From Methanobacteriota archaeon (GTDB lineage Archaea > Thermoplasmatota > Poseidoniia > Poseidoniales > Poseidoniaceae), in contig PBMQ01000003.1 of the NCBI GenBank assembly GCA_002722615.1, forward strand, positions 23,081 through 75,792: DNA of 52,712 nucleotides, written 5' to 3'. Every line of letters starts with the position of its first letter. Positions within the stretch are counted from its first letter, which is position 1. This document shows, piece by piece, positions 1-7,746 of this stretch. The notes under the pieces were generated by a model, which saw nothing but the letters and a program-made list of their open reading frames with translations, searched no databases and was not told the DNA's origin. Both the position numbers and the translations under genes were made by a program.

Positions 1-963
1 GATGAACTGCTTGAATTGGGTTTTTCCTCACTTGAGATGTTGCTTGAACATACGGACATTCAGAAAGCGGTGAATGAACAAGGCAAAGTGTTGGTCGTTG
101 AGTCAAAACGTCCAAGCTTGAAGGTCAAGAAAAGTGGAGGTTGGTTTGAGAAGAATAAACACGATGCACACATGGGAAAAACCATGCACCATGCTGAACA
201 ACTGCTCGATCAGTACGACATTCCAAAGCAGTCAACAGTTCATTATGCATTCCATAAGTCGATGAAAAATGCTACAACCTTGGGCGGTATTCAACGAAGT
301 TGGTCAACCCTTTTACCAACAATACGTCCATTTGGAGGGCGAAATACACATCGTTTATTGGCTCTGCCAGAGTATGTAATGACTCCATTTTCTCGATTAA
401 TGCGTAAGCATCAGAGGAATGGGTCTCCAATGATGCCATGTGCAATCGAATATCTCCAGTCGCCGACAAACATGGTCCCATTAGGAACCACTGTTGGATT
501 AAAAGGTCGCCAACTGAAACGCCTCAATACGATTCGCAAAGGATTCCCTGTCTATGTTTGGCCGGTAAAACCATCCATTGAGTACGATGTTCTCAATGCA
601 GGTCTTTCTGCACTAACAGACGAAAGTGACCCTACTTTGACTTGGCTTCCAAACGGACATGCTCGATGGAATCAACCTGCAACGTTGCCATTGGATGAAG
701 CACAACGTCAACGTCTTGATCAAGCGACAAAGGAAAACCATCTTCAAATACTGAATGAATTGCAAGATGAGGTTGTTCCATGGAAAGAGTGTGACGAATC
801 TCGTAAGCGTGAACTCCTAACGTTTTGGAGAAGAAAATGGCATTGGTCACGTTCTGTTGATGAACTCTTGGATCTAGAACGTCGCAGTGGTAGCATGCCC
901 TGGGAATTGGTCCGAATGATTGGTCATCGAGGTGCGGGCAAAACAAAACGTCCTGTTCTGTGA
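1..963 (+). CDS. Hypothetical protein, 5'-truncated by the window edge
   Basis: The frame is open from base 1 to a TGA at 961-963, so the start lies outside the window. About 320 residues are visible. The product is soluble, basic and rich in Arg, Lys and Trp, with no membrane segment and no motif I recognise. A run of Pro, Gly and aromatic residues in the middle suggests a folded domain. The C-terminal third is charged and helical and ends in Lys-Arg-Pro-rich residues. Its stop codon directly abuts the stop codon of the opposite-strand RND gene. I cannot assign a function. Confidence 0.7.
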   Translation, partial: DELLELGFSSLEMLLEHTDIQKAVNEQGKVLVVESKRPSLKVKKSGGWFEKNKHDAHMGKTMHHAEQLLDQYDIPKQSTVHYAFHKSMKNATTLGGIQRSWSTLLPTIRPFGGRNTHRLLALPEYVMTPFSRLMRKHQRNGSPMMPCAIEYLQSPTNMVPLGTTVGLKGRQLKRLNTIRKGFPVYVWPVKPSIEYDVLNAGLSALTDESDPTLTWLPNGHARWNQPATLPLDEAQRQRLDQATKENHLQILNELQDEVVPWKECDESRKRELLTFWRRKWHWSRSVDELLDLERRSGSMPWELVRMIGHRGAGKTKRPVL

Positions 964-3732
964 TCATTCCGCTTCATTCATCTCTGCAAGATGGTGCTCG
1001 GCATCGTGCCGAAGGAACGGTGCATAGAGAGTAGGCAGCAACGTCACACTGGAGACCATTGCAAGGCTGATGGCTACAATGAACACTTGACCAAACAATC
1101 GGAGAGGAAGAAGTCCTGAGAAGTTGAGGATTGCGAAACCTCCTGCAGTACTGATTGCCGCTCCCAACATTGCACGACCTGTCGTCGCAGTCGTTTTCGA
1201 AGTCCATTGGGCAACAGTCTTGTCTGGATGCAACTCCACTTCTTCTTCTAATCGAATCACATAGTGTACTGCGTAATCAACTCCTAAACCAAGAGCAAGT
1301 GCCCCAATTGTTACGGTTTGGGAATTCAATTGATACCCTGCGAGGCCCATAATCCCGTAGACCCACATGACCACTGTAATCAATGGAATCCAAATGACGA
1401 CACCACGTAGTACTGCTTGCTGGATGTTTTGTGTACGAGCGAACTGAATGATGATCAAGACGAATAGAATCGTGAAGGCAACAATGGCAGTCGAGGTAAT
1501 TGCTGAGATTGCAACATCAGCGCTGATTTGAGCAAGAATGAGGGCGCGCCCACTCAATTCCATTGAGAACGTTCCCGCAACAGTATCAGCTGCATCGGAA
1601 AGGGATGTCGACAACGTGGTTTCAAAATCAACTGTCGCTTGCCAGTCGAGGGTGTTGGCTTGGAAGGAGATGATGGTCTGCTGGCCGTTGGTGTAAAGCA
1701 ATGAATCGACAAGGTCACGACCTGTGGCGTTATCAAGTAGATACGATTCAAGTTGTTGGAATCCTTCATCGCTGCTTAGATTGTTCATTAGTCCATCCAA
1801 AACAGGGTTTCTCCCACGTTCAGATTCAAGTGTATCCCAAAGTCCTGTAGGGACACCCGTTACACCATCGGCAGCGAGAAGTGTGTTGATTGCAGTATTG
1901 TATGCAAGGACTCCTTCAGCAGACAAGATGTCTCCCTCAAGTACAACATACAATGGTGTTGGACTGCTTTGGAATTTCTCAGCAATCATGAGGAAATCTT
2001 GAACCACTTCAAGGGAGTCATCAAACTGATCTGCTGTATCAAACCCGACTTCTAGAGTACTCATTCCATAAGCCATAGGAAGCGATAACAGAATGGCGAC
2101 AATGATGACAAGAGCAGGTCGATGTTCAGCCATGCTGCCAATTGTAGCGGTAAGTTTCGTCTCGTTCATGGCTCCTGATTTAGCTAGCGGAAGTGCTTTT
2201 GTTGGCAAAGCAGTCATGAGAGCAGGGAGAAGTGAGATGCTTAGCACATAAATTGCGAACAGACCAAGAGCGATGACGGTACCAAAGTTAACCAAGAACA
2301 TCTGCGATGATAGTCGGAAGGATAGGAAACCAATCATATCTGTAAAGATGGCAATCACCAGTGCTGCAGAGGTGAGAACGGCTCCGGTACGAATCGCCTT
2401 GACTCGAAGTTCTTCGTCAAAATCCTTCAGAGTTGTACGTCCTTGAGGATCGTCACGCTCCATATCCTGCATCACTTCACGGATGCGAGTCACAACGTGG
2501 ATACCATAGTCCACACCGATGGCGAGCAGAAGAATCGGTATGCTGTTCATTGCTGCATTGAAGGTTAATTGGAAAATACCTGCCGCTCCATAGGTCGCAG
2601 CGATAGCGAGAACTGTTAATCCAATGACGTATGCAGTATCACGAACGGATCGGAATTTGATGTACAATAGAACAGTTAGGAATACCAATGCGAGCGACGT
2701 GAGGATACCAATTTCTTTTCCAATGTTGGAGTTCTGCGCATACTGGAATTCTGAGAATGAAAATACACGAAGTTGGTCGTCTTGAGTTTGATTTTTCAAA
2801 TCAACAATAAATGCATCAGTCCATCCAACAAGGAGTTCCTGAACTTCACCAATAATCGTTGCGTTCTCATAGTTCTCGGCATCGGTAGAGACGACGAGAC
2901 TGATCAAAATAGGCCCGTCACTCTGCCACGGATTCGATTTGTCCTCAGCAGGCATTGTTGCGATGATGTTGCCATAGTGATCGATGTTTTGCAATCCTAT
3001 GTATGTCCCCAGAGTGCCCTGAAGTGGACCGGTTACAGCTGACACGGACCCGATTTCAGCAGGGTTTGTTCGACTATCTTGCAAACCTTGGATTTGGCCA
3101 AGTAGTGCCCCCAATTCTGCGCTGATGTTGGATTGGCTCTCGATTCTTGCTTGCCAATCGATAACGTCTCCAGGATTCCAATCCCGTAGATCTTGTGCAG
3201 TCGGGGCCCCAGGAGAAGGGATTGCATCGATGGAACGTTGCAAGTCGTTGAGGGCATAGGTGAAGTTTTCTTCACTTGCGATTGTTGTGTTCGCAAGATG
3301 TATCGATAGATCATCCCGCCATGTTTGTGTGGTGATTGGGTCTTGTGTAGTTAGCCAAAATAACGCAGACCCTGCTGGTCCGCTGGTAGCACTACCTCCA
3401 AACAGGGGCTCTTGGTAAGGAAGAAACATTTCATTGCTGGTCAATTCAGCTTCGATGTTGGCAAACTGAATCCATGTATCGGATGTTTTCATGTCACCTT
3501 CATCAATCTCATCAATAACACGAATAAAATCCAGAGAAGCTTGGTACCGTTCTTCAATTTCATAGAGAAGTTCAGTGGTATCGTTTTGGGGATAGAATGC
3601 ATCTTCACTGTTGTCGAAATTAATGAATTGAGCCATCGAAGCGAGTGCGAGTGTGATGACGATAATCGATGCAATCGTTGCCTTCGGACGAGTAACAGAA
3701 ACAGTAGTCAATTTGTTGAATGGGTTCTCCAT
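964..3732 (-). CDS. RND superfamily (MMPL/HAE3-like) membrane exporter
   Basis: A 922-residue polytopic protein with the duplicated RND layout. There is one N-terminal membrane helix (about residues 15-37), a large outside domain, a membrane bundle (about 335-530), a second helix near 545, a second outside domain and a final bundle (about 745-905). Each bundle carries the paired Gly-Val-Asp-Tyr motif (AIGVDYGIHVV and GLGVDYAVHYV) typical of MMPL/HAE3 exporters, in which the Asp takes part in proton coupling. The family moves lipids, hopanoids or hydrophobic compounds; the substrate here cannot be read. ATG start at 3730-3732, with a TATA-like box about 27 bases upstream that implies a leaderless message. 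Confidence 0.9.
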   Translation of the reverse strand: MENPFNKLTTVSVTRPKATIASIIVITLALASMAQFINFDNSEDAFYPQNDTTELLYEIEERYQASLDFIRVIDEIDEGDMKTSDTWIQFANIEAELTSNEMFLPYQEPLFGGSATSGPAGSALFWLTTQDPITTQTWRDDLSIHLANTTIASEENFTYALNDLQRSIDAIPSPGAPTAQDLRDWNPGDVIDWQARIESQSNISAELGALLGQIQGLQDSRTNPAEIGSVSAVTGPLQGTLGTYIGLQNIDHYGNIIATMPAEDKSNPWQSDGPILISLVVSTDAENYENATIIGEVQELLVGWTDAFIVDLKNQTQDDQLRVFSFSEFQYAQNSNIGKEIGILTSLALVFLTVLLYIKFRSVRDTAYVIGLTVLAIAATYGAAGIFQLTFNAAMNSIPILLLAIGVDYGIHVVTRIREVMQDMERDDPQGRTTLKDFDEELRVKAIRTGAVLTSAALVIAIFTDMIGFLSFRLSSQMFLVNFGTVIALGLFAIYVLSISLLPALMTALPTKALPLAKSGAMNETKLTATIGSMAEHRPALVIIVAILLSLPMAYGMSTLEVGFDTADQFDDSLEVVQDFLMIAEKFQSSPTPLYVVLEGDILSAEGVLAYNTAINTLLAADGVTGVPTGLWDTLESERGRNPVLDGLMNNLSSDEGFQQLESYLLDNATGRDLVDSLLYTNGQQTIISFQANTLDWQATVDFETTLSTSLSDAADTVAGTFSMELSGRALILAQISADVAISAITSTAIVAFTILFVLIIIQFARTQNIQQAVLRGVVIWIPLITVVMWVYGIMGLAGYQLNSQTVTIGALALGLGVDYAVHYVIRLEEEVELHPDKTVAQWTSKTTATTGRAMLGAAISTAGGFAILNFSGLLPLRLFGQVFIVAISLAMVSSVTLLPTLYAPFLRHDAEHHLAEMNEAE

Positions 3733-3755
3733 ACTTTGAAATGCTTTGGTTCATG

Positions 3756-3762
3756 TATAAAT
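3756..3762 (-). promoter_or_regulatory. TATA box for the RND exporter gene
   Basis: On the minus strand this reads ATTTATA, centred about 27 bases before the ATG at 3732. Archaeal transcription normally starts about 26 bases after the centre of the TATA box, so the message would begin at or next to the start codon (leaderless). Confidence 0.55.
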
Positions 3763-3808
3763 GGGTGTTCAGAATTTGAAACAATATGAACTTGATTTTG
3801 AACATCAG

Positions 3809-3816
3809 TTGATAAG
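3809..3816 (+). promoter_or_regulatory. TATA-like box (TTGATAAG) for the Rieske gene
   Basis: TTGATAAG is centred 25-26 bases before the ATG at 3838, the spacing of a leaderless archaeal promoter. The same octamer occurs on the minus strand at 18569-18576 ahead of sufC. Confidence 0.45.
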
Positions 3817-3837
3817 TCGAGCGATTGTTAAGAGAAT

Positions 3838-4212
3838 ATGAGCGAAGCCTCGCGATGGAAACGAATTTGTAAGTCTTCAAAATTGAAGATGAATAAAATC
3901 AAAGGAAAAGCCATCGGTGCGAAGATGGTCTTGGTCATGCGGACTGAGGAAGGATTGTTCGGAAGCAATGCCTTGTGCCGCCACATGGCGTGGCCAATCC
4001 ATTGGGGAGGGAAAATCAAAGACGGTTGTCTACGCTGTCCTCTGCATCAAACATCGTATCATCCAGAGGATGGTTCGGTAAATGAATGGTCTCCTGCGCA
4101 TTACTTCCCTGCGTATGGGAAGTTGCTCGGTAAATTGAGGAAACCAACTCCATTGAAGACATATGATGTGCGAGAACACGAAGGTTATGTTGAAATCGAT
4201 ATGAATTCGTGA
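3838..4212 (+). CDS. Rieske [2Fe-2S] domain protein
   Basis: A 124-residue soluble protein consisting of one Rieske domain. The cluster ligands are visible as C47-x-H49 and C67-x2-H70 (CRH and CPLH), inside the usual box of a first loop with Cys-His and a second loop with Cys-Pro-Leu-His. It has no membrane helix or signal, so it resembles the soluble ferredoxin components of ring-hydroxylating or nitrite-reductase systems more than a bc1 subunit. No oxygenase or reductase partner lies next to it. Its TGA touches the stop codon of citrate synthase on the other strand with no base between. Electron carrier is inferred from the fold; the partner is unknown. Confidence 0.88.
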   Translation: MSEASRWKRICKSSKLKMNKIKGKAIGAKMVLVMRTEEGLFGSNALCRHMAWPIHWGGKIKDGCLRCPLHQTSYHPEDGSVNEWSPAHYFPAYGKLLGKLRKPTPLKTYDVREHEGYVEIDMNS

Positions 4213-5379
4213 TTACTCAACATGGCGAAGTTCCTGATCACGAGCGAAGTATTTCGGTCGATAGATTGGAACTCCCTTTCCATTGCGCATAACAACGCGC
4301 TCATCAAAGATTTGAGCACCAATTCCAGCTACACGAGCCCAACCAAAGAACGTCGTGTAGTAACTCGGATTCTTAAGTCCAACGTGATGAAGGAGTGCTC
4401 CTGATGCAATGTCGACGTTTGCATTCGGATTCGAAATTTTTGGGTTTTCTGCGAGGACTCGTGGTGCGACTTCCCGTAATGTTCGAATGATTCTGAAATT
4501 CTCATCATCAGGACAGATTTCCTCTCCAAGAGCAAACTGTGCAGTTGCTCGTGGATCTTCTGACCGTAGGACTGCGTGTCCAAATCCAAATACCGGACGG
4601 CCTGCTGCAAGCTCACCTCGAACAAACTGTTCCACTTCTTCGGGATCGGAAGTTCCTACTCTGAGTACGAACTCCAAACAAGATTGATTCGCACGTCCGT
4701 GTAAAGGTCCACTCAATGCATTCATGGAACTTGCCATCGCAGAATACAGAGTTGCATGGCCACTTGCAACAGCTTTTCCAACAAATGTGGAGAGGTTTCC
4801 GCCGCCGTGATCCATATGCAGGACGAGATAAACGGACAAGACTCGTGCGAGTTTCTCTTGATCCACATCGAGTTGAAGCGTGTTGGTGAATCGCTCAATC
4901 ATTGAGAGACTTGGATCGTCATTTGGAATGCCCTCTGTACGACCTTCTCGATAACGGAACAACATTCCCATCAATCGAGGCATACGAGCAACGAGATTCA
5001 AGGCATCTTCTTTCCAATCGTTTGCAGAATCCCACATTCCAAGGGTTTGAATCCCGACAGCAAGCCAGTCCATGGGGTGACCATCTTTTGGAAGTGCAGA
5101 GAAAATTGGTCCAAGGTCGCCCGGCATTACTGCCCGACGAGCCAAATCTGCACGAAATGCTTCGGACTGCTCAGGTGTTGGTAGTTCCTTGTTATGGAGG
5201 AGGTAAACAACATCCTCGGGAACCATGCCTGCGAGTTCAGTTATGGGGTATCCGCAGTAATGAACACCTTCTCCTGGAGTGACAAATGATGTGCGACATG
5301 TTCCAACGGGTACGCCTCGCATACCAATGTCGAGATGGGACTCTGTCAAGTCGAGCAAGTGGTTACCTTCATCCGTCAC
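4213..5379 (-). CDS. gltA: Citrate synthase, mitochondrial (eukaryotic-like) type
   Basis: Condenses oxaloacetate and acetyl-CoA to citrate, the entry step of the TCA cycle. I place the start at GTG 5377-5379 (388 residues) because GGTGA-N4 precedes it and a TATA box lies 36 bases upstream; an upstream TTG at 5433 would add 18 residues. Catalytic residues are visible: H227 in SGPLHGRAN, H268 in GFGHAVLRSEDPR and D323 in NANVDIASG. The segments DHGGGNLS, ALSGPLHGRANQ, GHAVLR-x-x-DPR and NPSYYTTFFGWAR match the mitochondrial enzyme and its few bacterial relatives (such as the Geobacter type) better than the usual bacterial or archaeal citrate synthases, which carry a HAEHExNAS-type box. Function is secure; the subtype is my reading. 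Confidence 0.92.
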   Translation of the reverse strand: MTDEGNHLLDLTESHLDIGMRGVPVGTCRTSFVTPGEGVHYCGYPITELAGMVPEDVVYLLHNKELPTPEQSEAFRADLARRAVMPGDLGPIFSALPKDGHPMDWLAVGIQTLGMWDSANDWKEDALNLVARMPRLMGMLFRYREGRTEGIPNDDPSLSMIERFTNTLQLDVDQEKLARVLSVYLVLHMDHGGGNLSTFVGKAVASGHATLYSAMASSMNALSGPLHGRANQSCLEFVLRVGTSDPEEVEQFVRGELAAGRPVFGFGHAVLRSEDPRATAQFALGEEICPDDENFRIIRTLREVAPRVLAENPKISNPNANVDIASGALLHHVGLKNPSYYTTFFGWARVAGIGAQIFDERVVMRNGKGVPIYRPKYFARDQELRHVE

Positions 5380-5383
5380 GGTC

Positions 5384-5388
5384 TCACC
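5384..5388 (-). promoter_or_regulatory. Shine-Dalgarno GGTGA that decides the citrate synthase start
   Basis: The minus strand reads GGTGA followed by GACC and then GTG. The four-base spacing is identical to that before sufC, sufB, malK, grpE and two other genes in this window. Confidence 0.6.
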
Positions 5389-5412
5389 GATGTAAGCCAA
5401 CTCGGTCGTTCG

Positions 5413-5418
5413 TATAAA
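5413..5418 (-). promoter_or_regulatory. TATA box for citrate synthase
   Basis: The minus strand reads TTTATA, centred about 36 bases before the GTG at 5379. With a transcription start 26 bases downstream, the leader would be about 10 bases and consist of the GGTGA ribosome-binding site. This supports the GTG start. Confidence 0.5.
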
Positions 5419-5464
5419 GGAAAGGACGAGCAAGAATACCTTCGGTGTTGGAAACTACACCTGC

Positions 5465-5923
5465 TCATTTATTTTCCCACACACGAAATCCTTGAGTTGA
5501 TTGACGGTCAGCATTGACGTGAATCTGAATCTCTTCACCACGAATGAGAATAGCGTCCTCTGCCGTCAAACCCGGACACGATGCTTTGACTTGTTTCCAA
5601 GATCGCTGACTTCGAAGATTTTCTGCCCACCACGGGAACGCTTTGCATTGCTGTGGGCGAACTTCGTAGATGGTACATTGCTTGTTCTCATCAAGATAGA
5701 TACAGATTCCATCAGATTGATTAGAACGCAGGACGTATCGCCCATCGAGTGTCGTTGTACAATTTTTCTTGAGATATTGTGGTACGGTGAGGTTTGCATG
5801 TTGTGCCAATCGTTCCACATCATTGCGTGAGAGGTATACAATTCCGCCGGGTTCGTCGCAACAACGTCCACAATCAGGTTGGCAGGTAAACTGAACCCCT
5901 TCGGCCCACCAAGCGCCCCTCAT
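5465..5923 (-). CDS. YkgJ-family cysteine-cluster protein
   Basis: A 152-residue soluble protein of the YkgJ / putative zinc- or iron-chelating family (CxxxCxxCC family). Cysteines lie at C14-x3-C18-x2-C21-C22 near the N-terminus, with further conserved-type cysteines in the C-IY and RPQQCKAFPWW segments and in a late Cys-Pro-Gly motif. These probably bind a metal or an Fe-S cluster; the biochemical role of the family is not settled. Its ATG overlaps the stop codon of the upstream DnaA-like gene (ATGA at 5920-5923), so the two are translationally coupled. GGTGA lies six bases before the ATG. Confidence 0.85.
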   Translation of the reverse strand: MRGAWWAEGVQFTCQPDCGRCCDEPGGIVYLSRNDVERLAQHANLTVPQYLKKNCTTTLDGRYVLRSNQSDGICIYLDENKQCTIYEVRPQQCKAFPWWAENLRSQRSWKQVKASCPGLTAEDAILIRGEEIQIHVNADRQSTQGFRVWENK

Positions 5924-7746
5924 TCTTCCTCACCCATGAGACGAGTTGTTGGTTTGATCGTGGAAAGTCTTGCAACCTTAAGTTCCTCATCTTCTGCTTC
6001 AAATGCTTCCATAGAATCTTCGCTTACAAGGCCAAGTTCATGCTGAATGAATCGTAATTCATCGGTGATTGAAATTAGTTCATCCATATCTGCATGCTCT
6101 GTACGCTGGAGAAGATTTTCCATCATCAGTTCCAAATGCCGCAGTCGAAGTTCATCGCTTGCAACCATTCGTTCTCGTTCAGAAAGTGCCGCATCTATGG
6201 AGATGTCAATTCCAGCAAGGACGTCTGCAGCATGGCCAACATCTCTGTCGCCAAGATAACCCATTTGATGGGTCAAGTGTCGATCTCTCGAATCAACATC
6301 AAGAACAGTCGGCGCTTCAGGTGTGAGCTCATCCAGCGTGGTTTTGAGATGCATTTCGAGCATATCATTTGCTGAACTCAATTCTTCGGCGGTTACGATT
6401 GTTGGCTCCCAGTCGTCCTCCTGTTCCTCTAGAGCTGTTGTATGAAATTCGATACCTCCGACATCAACATCTGAATACACGACATCCGAGGCTCGTTGAA
6501 AGATGTCAGATGCAAGAGTAATCGATGATTTTGGCCTGCTCTCTTCTGGTTCCGAGAGGTCTGAGGTTTGACCTTGAAGCAAGAGCATAACATCTTCAGG
6601 ATCCAATAGTTTTCTTCCTGAATCATGTGCATCTTTCAGCACTGAGAGTGATGCTTCAACACCTCTCCAAGTGATGCCACTGTGGTTCAACACTTCCATG
6701 GTGTGCGCGTCCTCAAACAGCATTCCCATAAGCGAAGCCTGGTGCTTGATGTGCATGGCTAAACTCGCCTCAGAAACGGAATAAAGTGTTGAATTTGATG
6801 CTTGGTTCAACAATTGCCAAAGCCGAGATGAGGGCCAATCACGTGGATGCTCCAATGAGGTGCAAAGAACATGCACGCCGATGTTAAGTGCGTAATCAAC
6901 AAGATGGCCAATACTTTGAGCATGCTGTTCATTTCTAGCGATAAGATGCGCATCATCAATGAGGAGAAGGGAGGTAGAAGCGATACTTTCGTGCCAATCA
7001 GATGGAATCGAATCATTGCTTGCGAGTTCACTCGCTCGAAGAATTCTAACATCATCGTCATAGTAACGGAGTGCACTCTGTCCAGTCGCATGTAGCAAGT
7101 GACTTTTCCCAACTTCAGGAGACCCAATGATGATGTGAGGGTTATGTCGCCGTCCTAAATGATCAACAATCGACTCACAGGCCTTTGTTGCATGCTCATT
7201 TTCTGTATTGACATTCCATTGTTTGAAGGTCTTACGTTGAGTCATTGTAAGACGATGAGGCCAATTCGACTGGCTTGAGAGGATGGTTTGATGATGCACT
7301 CGATCTCCTTGAGAAGGAGGTGACAACTTCGAAGCCATCTGGTTAATCGCCATTCCTCGCTGTTGATCAAGAATGGAGGACCAGAGTGGTTGTCCGGATG
7401 ATGCGAATCCAATTTTATCGCCTAGGCTTCCTTCGGGAATTGATTCCTGAGAATTTCTTTCTCGAAGGTTTCTCAATCGAGAAATCGGGTGAGGTTGATC
7501 CAAATGAATCGATGGCTCATAGGTCGTTTCTTCTCCCAAAACCTCTTTTGCAATTGCTCTAAAAACTGGACGCTCATGAATGGGTTGAGATTGAATAAAT
7601 TCTCTCCCCTCATTTGTAGTCTTTGGTCTGTTCAGAAGTCGTCCGAGTTTGGAAGGATTATCCGATTCCACCTCGTTTTCAATCTCCAATCCGGCTTTGG
7701 CCTTTTGCAGGGCGATACGGAGACGATTGGTTCGTTCGATACTCAT
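5920..7746 (-). CDS. AAA+ ATPase resembling DnaA domain III (DnaA/Hda-like)
   Basis: 608 residues. The middle (about 170-390) reads like the ATPase core of bacterial DnaA. It has a lead-in with Phe, Trp, Asn and a helix before HNPHIII, Walker A GSPEVGKSH (208-216) followed by LLHATGQ (DnaA has HLLHAIGN), Walker B LLLIDDAH (260-267), a sensor-1-like LCTSLEHP (294-301), SRLW near 307, and RGVEASLSVL (361-370) where DnaA has its sensor-2 RELEGALN box. There is no DnaA-type C-terminal DNA-binding helix-turn-helix. Instead about 215 residues of acidic, helical, coiled-coil-prone sequence follow. The first 165 residues look disordered. It overlaps the DUF835 gene upstream and the YkgJ gene downstream by four bases each. 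A role in replication control, chromosome positioning or signalling is open. The AAA+ assignment is firm; the DnaA link is my inference from motif order. Confidence 0.82.
   Translation of the reverse strand: MSIERTNRLRIALQKAKAGLEIENEVESDNPSKLGRLLNRPKTTNEGREFIQSQPIHERPVFRAIAKEVLGEETTYEPSIHLDQPHPISRLRNLRERNSQESIPEGSLGDKIGFASSGQPLWSSILDQQRGMAINQMASKLSPPSQGDRVHHQTILSSQSNWPHRLTMTQRKTFKQWNVNTENEHATKACESIVDHLGRRHNPHIIIGSPEVGKSHLLHATGQSALRYYDDDVRILRASELASNDSIPSDWHESIASTSLLLIDDAHLIARNEQHAQSIGHLVDYALNIGVHVLCTSLEHPRDWPSSRLWQLLNQASNSTLYSVSEASLAMHIKHQASLMGMLFEDAHTMEVLNHSGITWRGVEASLSVLKDAHDSGRKLLDPEDVMLLLQGQTSDLSEPEESRPKSSITLASDIFQRASDVVYSDVDVGGIEFHTTALEEQEDDWEPTIVTAEELSSANDMLEMHLKTTLDELTPEAPTVLDVDSRDRHLTHQMGYLGDRDVGHAADVLAGIDISIDAALSERERMVASDELRLRHLELMMENLLQRTEHADMDELISITDELRFIQHELGLVSEDSMEAFEAEDEELKVARLSTIKPTTRLMGEEE

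Noticed and set aside
5380-5433. TTG start giving citrate synthase 18 more residues
   Set aside because: The TATA box lies within this stretch and GGTGA-N4-GTG at 5379 matches the local rule; homologous citrate synthases could still prove the longer form.
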